Positions 1 to 7,477 of a stretch of DNA of 10,344 bases are shown here, in pieces; position 1 is the first letter of the stretch; every line of letters begins with the position of its first letter. The DNA comes from Elusimicrobiota bacterium (GTDB lineage Bacteria > Elusimicrobiota > Elusimicrobia > O2-12-FULL-59-9), in contig JACQRQ010000012.1 of NCBI GenBank assembly GCA_016206405.1, positions 1-10,344 of the forward strand, written 5' to 3'. A program made the position numbers and the translations under genes. The notes beneath the pieces were generated by a model. It was not told the origin of the DNA. It searched no databases and saw only the letters and a list, made by a program, of their open reading frames with translations.

Positions 1-46
1 GTGCTTCATAAAGCGCCCCCGTTCCTCGCAAGCGTTACTCGCAGGG

Positions 47-77
47 TATTATAGCTTGAACCGGCATTGAAAGTCAA
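47..77 (-). promoter_or_regulatory. Sigma70-like promoter firing leftward
   Basis: On the minus strand TTGACT (77-72) is followed after 19 bp by a perfect TATAAT (52-47), which predicts a start near position 40. A minus-strand ATG at 9-7 lies about 30 nt downstream, so this probably drives a gene outside the window to the left. The spacer is slightly long. The same bases on the plus strand (TATTAT, 46-51) resemble a -10 box, so a bidirectional element is possible. Confidence 0.5.
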
Positions 78-291
78 GATTACTGATTTTTCGGCTAAAG
101 AAGCGATCGGAAAAGCAGCAAAACCTGCCTGGGAACGCGACATCGAAGGGGTTTCCTGGAGCTGGGAGGCGTCGTTCATCCGGCTGGTCGTCCGATTGCG
201 GGGAAAAGCCTGGGTCGAAAGGCCTGTTTTCCGCTGGGCCCTTTAGCGCCGGCAGCCTAGGCCCAAGGACACATGATAAATTTCCTACACA

Positions 292-300
292 TGGTACGAT
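292..300 (+). promoter_or_regulatory. Extended -10 promoter of the PLD-family gene
   Basis: TGGTACGAT matches the extended -10 form TGn-TAnnAT. No convincing -35 box is seen. The usual 6-nt gap from the hexamer puts transcription start near 307, only about 6 nt before the ATG at 313. The interval (GCTAAGAAG, 304-312) is at best a weak purine-rich ribosome-binding site. Confidence 0.4.
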
Positions 301-312
301 ATCGCTAAGAAG

Positions 313-3210
313 ATGAATAATCACCTTTTGGGGGTCTGCGCCCGCACATATGGAACAATGGGGCTGATTGCTCTGCTGACCTTTTCCTGGGTCACGCCGA
401 TTCAAGCTGCGCCCATGCGCGGCCGGTTTCGAACTCCGCCCAAAACAATGCGGGCGAATATCCGGTTGCCCGCGCCGCATGTCCAAAAAATCGCCGAGCG
501 GCTGAAAAGCGTCCAGCATATCTACCCGCATGGACCTATCATTAAAACGGATCAAGGAGAGGTTTTAAAGCAGGGATGGGCTCCGGCCATCAAGGCCTCC
601 GCTTCCCAGGACGACCCGCAAAAGGGAAAGGCGGAATTCGACAAACAGTTCGACAACGGGGCCAATCTGGAGCCCGGCAAAGGCGAGGTTTTTGGCGAGG
701 GGTTCGAGGCTTCCCGGCCGCAAGGGGCGCGCGAGTCCTTTGAGGTTTCTCCGGAATCCGACCGGGATTTTATTGAGTTTCACGGCAAAGAGACCATCCG
801 GGTTCCCGTGACGATATCCCGGCCCGGCACCAAGCGGGTTGATTTAACTTTGGCTGAGCTGATGGACAACCACAAGGACGGGGTTCCCTTAAAAATAGCC
901 GCCTATCAATTTTCCAACAAAGCCGTTTTCGCGGCGGTCAAGAGAAACGTGTCCCGCTATCCCATTAAAGTAATCCTGGATATGAGCTACGCTTTTCCGC
1001 GCAGCGCGAACGGAAAACCGCACGGCGCGAGCGAGGAAATCCAAGACCTTTTTGCCCTAGAGCGCGAGTTGTCTAAAAATAAACCCGCCAAGGGAGGACT
1101 TGATATCCGCGTCGTCATAGCGGCGGGCATCCAGCACAACAAATTCATGCTCTTCGGCGATGAGCTGCTTGAGACCGGATCCTACAATTACTCGGAGTCC
1201 GGAGAGCATTCTCATTTTGAAACCGCGGATTTTTTTGACGCGCAGGAGCGCATCCGGCTTTACCACGCCTATTTTGACTGGCAGTGGGAGCAATTCGGCC
1301 AAACCCACTTGCAGCTCGTCAGAAAGGGAAAGCAGAAGTGGGACCGGCCCACCGGTTGGCCCGCTCCCAAAGACGTTCGTTTCAATTTCCCGCATGTCGT
1401 CCAGACGGTTTCCTTCCGGGGAAAGCTTTTTCCCCTGACGGTTTTTTCTCCCAATGGATTTTCGCGGGAATACGTCATCGATGCCATCAATTTGGCGCAA
1501 AAATCGGTCGATTTCGGCATGTTCAGCATGTGGGACATCGAGATCGCGCAGGCTCTGACCCGCGCGAAGGAACGCGGGGTCGCGGTCAGGATCGTCTTGG
1601 ATAATGGGCAGTCCCTTCCGGAGTCGCCGGTGAGCCAATTTATCATTGACGCCTTCGGCGTCAATTTGAGGCTCGCCTACGGGCCGGCCACCTTGGAAGA
1701 GCGCGAAACCATGACGGGTTGGCAAAAGGCGCATGAAAAAATGCACACGAAGTTCCTTATGATCGACGGCGAGGATGCGGCGGAGTCGCTACTCGTCAGC
1801 GGCTCGCACAACGCCTCCAAAAACGCCGACCTGTATAATTTTGAAAACTCCAACTATATGACGGGCCGGGCCCGCATGGCCAATTACCGGCGCATCTTTG
1901 AGGCGATTTTCCGCTTCGCCAATGTCCCGCATTTGGAGATCGCCCTGAAAGAGCCTCCGCCGCCGCCGAAGGCCGAAGAGGGGACGAAAACCGATAAAGA
2001 GGAGCCGGAGGGCGACATGGATGCCGAGCTTCCCACCGGCTCGGAAAACACATTGCACCGCACGTTCAAGGTTTTCAATAAATTTTACCTGCCGAGAGTC
2101 GTGGTGAATCCGCCCGCGAAAGAATTCGACATGACCTTCTCTCGATCGCTCTCCAAGGTGCTCAATGAAGCTCCCGAAGCGATCCCGGTGCGGATCGCCG
2201 CGCGAAATTGGTCCGACGCCGAAGTTCACGCGGCCGTGAAGGCCAATGCCGGCCGGCATCACATTCAGATCTTTTTGGCCAAAGAGGCTTCGTCGCAGGA
2301 TAATCCGGCCGTCGCGGAACTCAAGGAGTTGGCGGCGCAGCAAAAAATAGAATTAAAAATTGCCGACAAAATTGAATCCAGCTTCGCCGTCTTCGGCGAC
2401 AAGGTGCTCCAGACAGGCTCCTACGATTACAGCGGCGCTTCCCTCCAGCACCACATCGAGCATCTGGAGTTCCATAACAATCCGATGCGCATCCATGAAT
2501 TTATCGGCCGGTTTGATCTGATGTGGAAAAACGGCGGCGGCCTGCCGGGTGAAGGGGCCCAAGATCCTCCGCCGCAGCCCAACACGTGGGGGATTAATTT
2601 CCGGGGCAAGGTTTTTGATCCGATCATTTTTTCTCCCAATGGACGGGCTCGCGAAACGGTGCTGGAAGCGCTTAAGATGGCCAAAAAATCCGTCACCATT
2701 TGCCTTCCCAAGCTTTATGATCCCGATTTTGCCGACGCGATTTTAAAGCTTCAGGATCTCGTCAAGGAGGATAAACTGCAGCTCCGGATCGTGCTTAATT
2801 TCAACGATGCGCCGGCAGATTCGCCGCTGGGGAGATTTATCGTCAATAAATTCAAGGATATCGTGCGGCTGGTCAGGGGCCCTCACACGGACGCGGATAA
2901 GCAAAAACAAGGTTTAACCCCCGAAGCCAAAGAGGCGTTTCTGACGCATGAAAAGATGAATGCCTCCTTTATCCTCATCGATGAGGATGAGCCCGAGTCG
3001 CTGCTGCTGACCGGCTCGCACGACGCGGTTGAAAGCGGACGATTCCAGTATTTCCAGGCCCTGACCGACCGCGTGTTTGTGGAAACCTACCGTGCCTTCT
3101 TTAAACACATCTACCAGAATATCGGCATGGTTCCTTTTCTCAAGATTAATCTCACCCGCCCCTCCGATTACCGCCACTGGAAAGAGACGATCGATCCCCC
3201 GCAGGGTTGA
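313..3210 (+). CDS. Exported four-unit PLD-superfamily protein, second half catalytically degenerate
   Basis: The 965-residue product starts with a signal peptide (hydrophobic core about 16-28, likely cleavage after Ala32 or Ala33, IQA-AP). Four PLD-like units follow. Unit 1 has H275-x-K277 and GSYN at 289-292, with Gly instead of Asp at the HxKxxxxD position (Asp is the next residue). Unit 2 has H478-x-K480, D485 and GSHN at 497-500. A Pro/Glu/Lys-rich linker (547-577) separates the halves. Units 3 and 4 align with units 1 and 2, but HxK has become E688-x-S690 and N883-x-S885, and GSxN has become GSYD (702-705) and GSHD (901-904). PLD-superfamily enzymes (phospholipases, cardiolipin synthases, Nuc-type nucleases) use paired HKD motifs, so the N-terminal pair could be active while the C-terminal pair should not be. 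The substrate is unknown; an extracytoplasmic lipid or nucleic-acid phosphodiesterase is inferred. The ATG at 313 gives a complete signal peptide; ATG 358 would cut its N-region. No partner gene is evident. Confidence 0.85.
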   Translation: MNNHLLGVCARTYGTMGLIALLTFSWVTPIQAAPMRGRFRTPPKTMRANIRLPAPHVQKIAERLKSVQHIYPHGPIIKTDQGEVLKQGWAPAIKASASQDDPQKGKAEFDKQFDNGANLEPGKGEVFGEGFEASRPQGARESFEVSPESDRDFIEFHGKETIRVPVTISRPGTKRVDLTLAELMDNHKDGVPLKIAAYQFSNKAVFAAVKRNVSRYPIKVILDMSYAFPRSANGKPHGASEEIQDLFALERELSKNKPAKGGLDIRVVIAAGIQHNKFMLFGDELLETGSYNYSESGEHSHFETADFFDAQERIRLYHAYFDWQWEQFGQTHLQLVRKGKQKWDRPTGWPAPKDVRFNFPHVVQTVSFRGKLFPLTVFSPNGFSREYVIDAINLAQKSVDFGMFSMWDIEIAQALTRAKERGVAVRIVLDNGQSLPESPVSQFIIDAFGVNLRLAYGPATLEERETMTGWQKAHEKMHTKFLMIDGEDAAESLLVSGSHNASKNADLYNFENSNYMTGRARMANYRRIFEAIFRFANVPHLEIALKEPPPPPKAEEGTKTDKEEPEGDMDAELPTGSENTLHRTFKVFNKFYLPRVVVNPPAKEFDMTFSRSLSKVLNEAPEAIPVRIAARNWSDAEVHAAVKANAGRHHIQIFLAKEASSQDNPAVAELKELAAQQKIELKIADKIESSFAVFGDKVLQTGSYDYSGASLQHHIEHLEFHNNPMRIHEFIGRFDLMWKNGGGLPGEGAQDPPPQPNTWGINFRGKVFDPIIFSPNGRARETVLEALKMAKKSVTICLPKLYDPDFADAILKLQDLVKEDKLQLRIVLNFNDAPADSPLGRFIVNKFKDIVRLVRGPHTDADKQKQGLTPEAKEAFLTHEKMNASFILIDEDEPESLLLTGSHDAVESGRFQYFQALTDRVFVETYRAFFKHIYQNIGMVPFLKINLTRPSDYRHWKETIDPPQG
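1442..1458 (+). repeat. 17-bp direct repeat marking the internal PLD duplication
   Basis: The bases TTTTTTCTCCCAATGGA occur here and again at 2627-2643, in the same reading frame. Both copies encode FSPNG, at residues 378-382 and 773-777, in the sequence that opens PLD units 2 and 4. Around both sites the protein also shares FRGK upstream and RE-x-V-x-x-A downstream. This supports duplication of a two-unit block, with DNA identity kept at this spot while the active-site residues diverged. Confidence 0.7.
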
Positions 3211-3234
3211 TTCCTCGGCCAACTTTGCTAAAAT
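3207..3234 (+). promoter_or_regulatory. Promoter of the leucine-catabolism operon
   Basis: TTGATT (3207-3212) and the extended -10 element TGC-TAAAAT (3226-3234) are separated by 16 bp, a good sigma70-type match. The -35 box overlaps the stop codon of the PLD gene. The predicted transcription start falls at about 3241, exactly on the GTG that opens the next frame. The operon therefore probably has its own promoter, and its mRNA may have no leader or only a 12-nt one. Confidence 0.55.
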
Positions 3235-3240
3235 GATGCC

Positions 3241-4851
3241 GTGGCCGAGAATATGCCCGTCATCGCGTCCGGCGTCAACCGGAGAAAACCCGAATTTTTG
3301 CGCAACAGCCGTCACCACCGCGCCCTCGTCGCGGACCTGAGGAAAAAACTGGCATTGGTGAAGAAAGGCGGCCCGCCGCACGCCGTCCAACTGCATCGCA
3401 AACGCGACAAAATGACCGCCCGGGAGCGCGTCCGCAAGCTCGTGGACCCCGGGAGCGAGTTTTTGGAGCTTTCGCCCTTGGCCGCCTGGGGCCAATACGA
3501 CGGCGAAGTGCCCGGCGCCGGTCTGGTGACCGGCATAGGCCGGGTGGCGGGGCGAGAGTGCGTCATCGTCGCCAACGACGCCACGGTCAAGGGAGGCTGC
3601 TATTATCCGGAGACGATCAAGAAGCACCTGCGCGCCCAAGAGATCGCTCTCGAAAACAAGCTTCCGGCTCTCTACTTGGTGGATTCAGGCGGCGTTTTCC
3701 TTCCCCGCCAATACCAGGTTTTTCCAGACAAAGACCACTTCGGGCGGATTTTTTATAATCAGGCGGTGATGTCTGCCGCGTCAATCCCGCAAATCGCCGT
3801 GGTGATGGGCATGTGCACGGCCGGCGGCGCCTATGTTCCCGCCATGGCCGATGAGAGCGTCATCGTTCGCGGAGGCGGGACCATTTATCTGGCCGGACCG
3901 CCGTTGGTGAGGGCCGCCATCGGGGAGGACTCAAACCCAGAAGAGCTCGGCGGGGGGGATATGCACAGCAAAATCTCCGGGGTCACGGACCACCTGGCCG
4001 ATTCTGACGCCCATGCCTTGATGATTTGCCGCGCCATCGTCGACAGCCTGCCGCCGCAAGAGCGCCCCGACTTAAAAAATGAGGAGCCGCGCTATCCGGC
4101 GACCGATCTTTATGGGATTTTAAATCGCGATCTCCGCCGCCCAACCGACGTCAAGGAAATCATCGCCCGGCTGGTCGACGCCTCGCGCTTCTTGGAATTT
4201 AAGGCCAATTATGGCCAGACTCTGGTTTGCGGTTTCGCTAAAATCATGGGACGCCGGGTGGGCCTCATCGCCAATCAGGGGATTTTGTTTTCCGAGTCGG
4301 CTCTGAAGGGAGCCCATTTCGTGGAGCTTTGCGGCCAAAGGGGACTTCCTATCATATTCCTTCAAAACATCACCGGGTTTATGGTCGGCAAAAACGTCGA
4401 GCAGGGCGGGATCGTCAAGCACGGCGCCAAGCTAGTCCAAGCGGTGTCGACGGTGAACACGCCCAAGCTCACGCTGATCATCGGAGCGTCCAACGGCGCC
4501 GGCAACTATGCCATGTGCGGCAGGGCCTACGGCCCGAGGTTTTTGTTCACTTGGCCCGGAGCCAGAGTCTCGGTCATGGGAGCGGATCAGGCCGCGAGCG
4601 TCATGGTCACCATCAAGAGGCAGCAGCTTCAACGCGACGGAAGGGACTTAAGCCATGAGGAGGCGCAAAAGATCTCCGCGCCGGTGCGCGAGCAATATGA
4701 GCGCGAGGGGAGTCCCTACTTTGGAACCTCGAGGTTGTGGGATGACGGCATTTTAGATCCGGTCGACACTCGAGGAGTCCTGGGCCGTTGCCTCGCGGTC
4801 TCAGCCAACGGCGGGCCGCAGGCGGCCCGATATCCCGTTTTTAGGATGTGA
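3241..4851 (+). CDS. liuB: Methylcrotonyl-CoA carboxylase, carboxyltransferase (beta) subunit
   Basis: This 536-residue protein is full length for the biotin-dependent acyl-CoA carboxyltransferase family. It would transfer the carboxyl group from carboxybiotin to 3-methylcrotonyl-CoA, giving 3-methylglutaconyl-CoA. Methylcrotonyl-type stretches are clear: NDATVKGG (112-119), LVDSGG with LPRQ (146-157), FGRIFYNQA (167-175), GGAYVPAMADE (195-205) in the N-domain, and FLQNITGFMVG (373-383) plus GASNGAGNYAMCGRAYGPR (415-433) in the C-domain. Methylcrotonyl-CoA rather than geranyl-CoA or propionyl-CoA is favoured by the liuC and liuE genes that follow at once. GTG at 3241 lies at the predicted transcription start. 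ATG at 3253 gives an N-terminus starting MPV, which also resembles the family, so the true start is unsettled; neither has a good ribosome-binding site. The alpha subunit carrying biotin carboxylase and BCCP is needed for activity and is not in the window. Confidence 0.93.
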   Translation: MAENMPVIASGVNRRKPEFLRNSRHHRALVADLRKKLALVKKGGPPHAVQLHRKRDKMTARERVRKLVDPGSEFLELSPLAAWGQYDGEVPGAGLVTGIGRVAGRECVIVANDATVKGGCYYPETIKKHLRAQEIALENKLPALYLVDSGGVFLPRQYQVFPDKDHFGRIFYNQAVMSAASIPQIAVVMGMCTAGGAYVPAMADESVIVRGGGTIYLAGPPLVRAAIGEDSNPEELGGGDMHSKISGVTDHLADSDAHALMICRAIVDSLPPQERPDLKNEEPRYPATDLYGILNRDLRRPTDVKEIIARLVDASRFLEFKANYGQTLVCGFAKIMGRRVGLIANQGILFSESALKGAHFVELCGQRGLPIIFLQNITGFMVGKNVEQGGIVKHGAKLVQAVSTVNTPKLTLIIGASNGAGNYAMCGRAYGPRFLFTWPGARVSVMGADQAASVMVTIKRQQLQRDGRDLSHEEAQKISAPVREQYEREGSPYFGTSRLWDDGILDPVDTRGVLGRCLAVSANGGPQAARYPVFRM

Positions 4852-4854
4852 TGC

Positions 4855-5640
4855 GTGAGCGCAGCCCTTAAAGTCCAGCGCACGGGCGCAGTGGCGCGAG
4901 TGACTCTCAACCGTCCGCAAGCGCGAAACGCTTTGGATGAGGGGCTCCTGAGCGAGCTCACCGCCGCTTTCCGCGCCTTGGGCAATGACAAGAGCCTTCG
5001 CGCTGCCGTTTTATCCGGCGCGGGACAGGATTTTTGCGCCGGCGCGGATATCGGCTGGATGCGGCGCGCGGCCGACTACGGAAAGACCGAAAGCAGACAA
5101 GACGCCCGGCGTTTGATCGACATGTGCCGCGCGTTGGACGAGGCTCCTTGCGCCGTCATCGCCCGGGTTCAAGGCAATTGCTTCGGAGGGGGGTTGGGTC
5201 TGATCGCGGCGTGCGACGCGGTGGTGGCGGAGGAAGCGGCCTGTTTCCGCTTTTCGGAGGCGCGGCTGGGTCTTATCCCGGCGGTGGTATCGACCTTCGT
5301 GCTTCCCAAAATAGGCGCGGGCCGGGCCCGCTATCTTTATTTGACGGCGGATTTATTTCGCGCGCCGGCGGCCAAGGAGATCGGCTTGGTCCACCTGACG
5401 GCCCCCGCCGACGCCCTGGACAGCGAGGTGGAGAGACTCGTGAAGGGGGTCCTGCGCAACGGCCCCCAAGCGGTCTGCGGCGCAAAGGCCTATCTCCGCA
5501 AGCTTGATAAATTTTCCCGCAGCAAGCGCCTGGCCTATTCCGAACAGGTTTTGGCCCGCGTCCGCTCGACGCCGGAGGCCAAAGAGGGCTTGAGCGCATT
5601 CCTGGAGAAACGCAGCCCCAAATGGGTGGAAGAAGTTTGA
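4855..5640 (+). CDS. liuC: 3-methylglutaconyl-CoA hydratase (crotonase family)
   Basis: The 261-residue enoyl-CoA hydratase/isomerase-family protein would hydrate 3-methylglutaconyl-CoA to HMG-CoA. The oxyanion-hole region is visible as GQDFCAGADIGWM (57-69), and the second oxyanion glycines as FGGG (110-113). The first catalytic Glu of classical crotonases (GGGxE) is replaced by Gly115, while the second is kept as Glu135 in SEARLGLIPAVVS. That pattern, with IPAVVS in place of IPGxGGTQ, is typical of bacterial LiuC proteins and argues against a general beta-oxidation hydratase. The gene starts at GTG 4855, 3 nt after the liuB stop, with AGGA at 4843-4846 as a well-placed ribosome-binding site inside the end of liuB. 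Translational coupling is likely. Its last 19 nt overlap the ATG chosen for liuE. Confidence 0.9.
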   Translation: MSAALKVQRTGAVARVTLNRPQARNALDEGLLSELTAAFRALGNDKSLRAAVLSGAGQDFCAGADIGWMRRAADYGKTESRQDARRLIDMCRALDEAPCAVIARVQGNCFGGGLGLIAACDAVVAEEAACFRFSEARLGLIPAVVSTFVLPKIGAGRARYLYLTADLFRAPAAKEIGLVHLTAPADALDSEVERLVKGVLRNGPQAVCGAKAYLRKLDKFSRSKRLAYSEQVLARVRSTPEAKEGLSAFLEKRSPKWVEEV

Positions 5641-6506
5641 TCCGGTTGGTGGAGGTCGGACCCAGGGACGGCCTTCAAAACGAGAAACAATTCGTTCCCA
5701 CCGCCGCAAAAATCGCCTTTATCAACGAGCTTTCCGCATCGGGGGTCCGGGAGATAGAAGCGGGCGCTTTTGTGTCCCAGAAGGCCGTTCCCCAGCTTTC
5801 GGATTCCGGTGAAGTTTTTAAGAAAATCCGGCGGCGCAAAGGCGTGACTTACGCGGCGCTGGTGCCTAACGAGCAGGGCCTCGATCGGGCGTTTGCCGCG
5901 CGAGCGGAAAAAATAGCCGTCTTTACCGCCGCCTCGGAGAGCTTCAACCGCAACAACATCAACGCCACCATCGCCGAGTCCCTGGAACGATTCAAGCCCG
6001 TGATCCGGCGCGCGAAAAGTGAAAAGTTGCCGGTCCGGGGTTATGTCTCGACGGCGCTCTATTGTCCGTATGAAGGGCCGGTTTCGCCCAAGAAGGTCGT
6101 GGCGGTGGCGGCGAGTCTTTTGGACTTGGGGGTGGACGAGGTTTCCATCGGAGACACCATCGGCAAGGCCGCTCCCCGAGACGTGCGCCGGCTTTTGGAT
6201 GCGGTCTTAAGAACCGTCCCCGCCCAAAAAATATTCCTCCACTTTCACGACACTTTCGGCATGGCGATCGCCAACGCCTTGACCGCTTGGGGCGAATACG
6301 GGATCACCGGCTTCGACGCTTCCGCAGGCGGATTGGGGGGCTGTCCTTACGCACCCGGAGCCTCCGGCAACGTCGCGACTGAAAATCTTCTCTACGCGCT
6401 TAAGGCCTCGGGCGCCCGGGCGCCGGCCGGGCCCGAGCCTTTTTATCGCGCCGCGCAAAAAGTAATCGCGCTTCTGGGCCGTGCGCCGGTCCCAAAGCCT
6501 TTTTAA
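5622..6506 (+). CDS. liuE: Hydroxymethylglutaryl-CoA lyase
   Basis: This 294-residue TIM-barrel lyase of the HMGL-like/DRE-TIM family would cleave HMG-CoA to acetoacetate and acetyl-CoA, the last step of leucine degradation. The expected active-site signatures are present: VGPRDGLQNE (12-21, with the catalytic Arg15-Asp16), Glu47 in EIEAGAFVS, the metal-binding HFHDTFG (207-213), and GGLGGCPYAPGASGN (236-250) with the flexible-loop Cys241 and Asn250. ATG at 5622 overlaps liuC by 19 nt and lacks a good ribosome-binding site. An alternative TTG at 5637 overlaps the liuC stop as TTGA, is preceded by GGTGGAAG, and would begin at the conserved core (M-IRLVEVGPRDG); it may be the real start. The C-terminus is short, and the stop lies 10 bp from the end of a convergent gene. 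Confidence 0.93.
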   Translation: MGGRSLIRLVEVGPRDGLQNEKQFVPTAAKIAFINELSASGVREIEAGAFVSQKAVPQLSDSGEVFKKIRRRKGVTYAALVPNEQGLDRAFAARAEKIAVFTAASESFNRNNINATIAESLERFKPVIRRAKSEKLPVRGYVSTALYCPYEGPVSPKKVVAVAASLLDLGVDEVSIGDTIGKAAPRDVRRLLDAVLRTVPAQKIFLHFHDTFGMAIANALTAWGEYGITGFDASAGGLGGCPYAPGASGNVATENLLYALKASGARAPAGPEPFYRAAQKVIALLGRAPVPKPF

Positions 6507-6516
6507 ATTCCAGGGG

Positions 6517-7467
6517 TCAAAAGGTTGCCGGAAAATCCGCCGGATGCGGGGGTTCCGGCGGCTCGACGCTCATGGAAACGACGGCGGTGATTGATGCGCC
6601 CAATCCAAACAGAAGGGCGGTAAACCAAATGAATTTGCCGGCGACCGGAATCAAGGCCAAGGCGTTAATAACCAAAGCGCCCAGCAGGCAGGCGAGCCAG
6701 GCCTTTTGCGCGTGAAGGTATTTGCGTCCGACCCAATTGCACACGCCCAAATAACCCCACAGCGTCAGAAAGCTCATGCTGATGACCAGCGGCGGGATGA
6801 GCGGGATTCCAAGAAGGGAAACCAGGAGCGCGATGGAGACCAATCCCGCGAGCGGCCACGCGGCCACGCCCAGGAGAAAACTTTTTCCAGGTGAGGTTTG
6901 AAGAGCGTCGGAGGTCTTATTGAGGAGCGAAGCGAAGAGAAAACCCGCCAGCGCGGCCAGAAAAAGCCAGCCGGCCGCGGCCAGAATTTTTATCCAGAAA
7001 AACATCCACGCCAGCATGGCCCATAGTCCCATCATGGCTGTTGTGCCTCCTCCCATCGCAGGGGCGTTGACCGTGCTTCCGCGAACGACGGCGTCCGGGT
7101 CCTGCTCCACGTGGCCGCCAAGAGTATAGAGCTCTCCTCCGATCCACGCTTGGGGTCCTAAAATCAGCTCGGAGCCGATGGCGTTGAGGTCGCCGTCAAC
7201 GGCGCTGTTGACGTAGGCTTTGCCGCCGATTACGTTGACGCTTCCCTGGATCCGCCCCTCGACGCTAACCTCCGAGCCTATGCCCGTGATATCGCCGCTG
7301 ACGGTCGCGCCCGGAGGAATGCTTATGTCTTGGCCGAAACGAAGGATGCCGCCCCAAGTTCGGGACGAGGCCGCGCCCATGTCGATAATTTTCGGCGGTT
7401 GCGCGGCGGACGCGAGCGCGCTGGACGCGGCCAATATGCCGGCAAGAAGAAGCGTCTTTAGGTTCAT
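6517..7467 (-). CDS. Exported bactofilin-like (polymer-forming) multi-pass membrane protein
   Basis: The 316-residue product has a signal peptide (about 1-21, ASA-A cleavage). A Gly/Val/Ile-rich region follows (about 44-132) with the periodic turns expected of a right-handed beta-helix of the bactofilin/polymer-forming type; short repeating units are seen around GDITGIGSEVSVEG, GSVNVIGGKAYVN and GDLNAIGSELILG. After a Gly-rich linker come about five or six membrane segments (roughly 143-182, 196-218, 220-243, 255-275, 277-298), then a Pro-rich tail. The beta-helix is predicted to lie outside the cytoplasmic membrane, unlike classical cytosolic bactofilins. The function is unknown; an envelope or membrane-organising role is inferred. 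The ATG is 10 nt after the 3' end of tRNA-Lys and has no Shine-Dalgarno sequence, so the gene is probably expressed from the tRNA transcript. Confidence 0.75.
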   Translation of the reverse strand: MNLKTLLLAGILAASSALASAAQPPKIIDMGAASSRTWGGILRFGQDISIPPGATVSGDITGIGSEVSVEGRIQGSVNVIGGKAYVNSAVDGDLNAIGSELILGPQAWIGGELYTLGGHVEQDPDAVVRGSTVNAPAMGGGTTAMMGLWAMLAWMFFWIKILAAAGWLFLAALAGFLFASLLNKTSDALQTSPGKSFLLGVAAWPLAGLVSIALLVSLLGIPLIPPLVISMSFLTLWGYLGVCNWVGRKYLHAQKAWLACLLGALVINALALIPVAGKFIWFTALLFGLGASITAVVSMSVEPPEPPHPADFPATF

Positions 7468-7477
7468 AGAGAAATCT

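Larger units (their letters stand above)
1..312. other. Intergenic/regulatory region with no firm gene
   Basis: No protein can be assigned here. A plus-strand frame is open from a TTG at 67 to a TAG at 244-246 (59 codons), but it has no ribosome-binding site and no recognisable family. A long minus-strand frame crossing this region into the PLD gene looks like a shadow of that gene. At the extreme left, a minus-strand ATG (positions 9-7) preceded by a G-rich stretch could begin a divergent gene running off the window, because a good leftward promoter lies at 77-47. That gene cannot be identified from three codons. Confidence 0.4.

Noticed and set aside
67..246. Plus-strand 59-codon frame from a TTG
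   Set aside because: No ribosome-binding site and no recognisable motif. A weak TATTAT lies upstream, but the frame is too short to call on that alone.
49..555. Long minus-strand frame across the upstream region and the PLD gene start
   Set aside because: It is Pro/Arg-rich with no family resemblance, no ribosome-binding site, and overlaps the signal-peptide region of a well-supported plus-strand gene.
1057..1746. 229-codon minus-strand frame inside the PLD gene
   Set aside because: It lies antisense to clear PLD motifs in units 1 and 2 and has no domain of its own; it is a GC-driven shadow.
2914..3639. 241-codon minus-strand frame spanning the PLD end and liuB start
   Set aside because: It runs antisense across two well-supported genes and the operon promoter, and shows no family signature.
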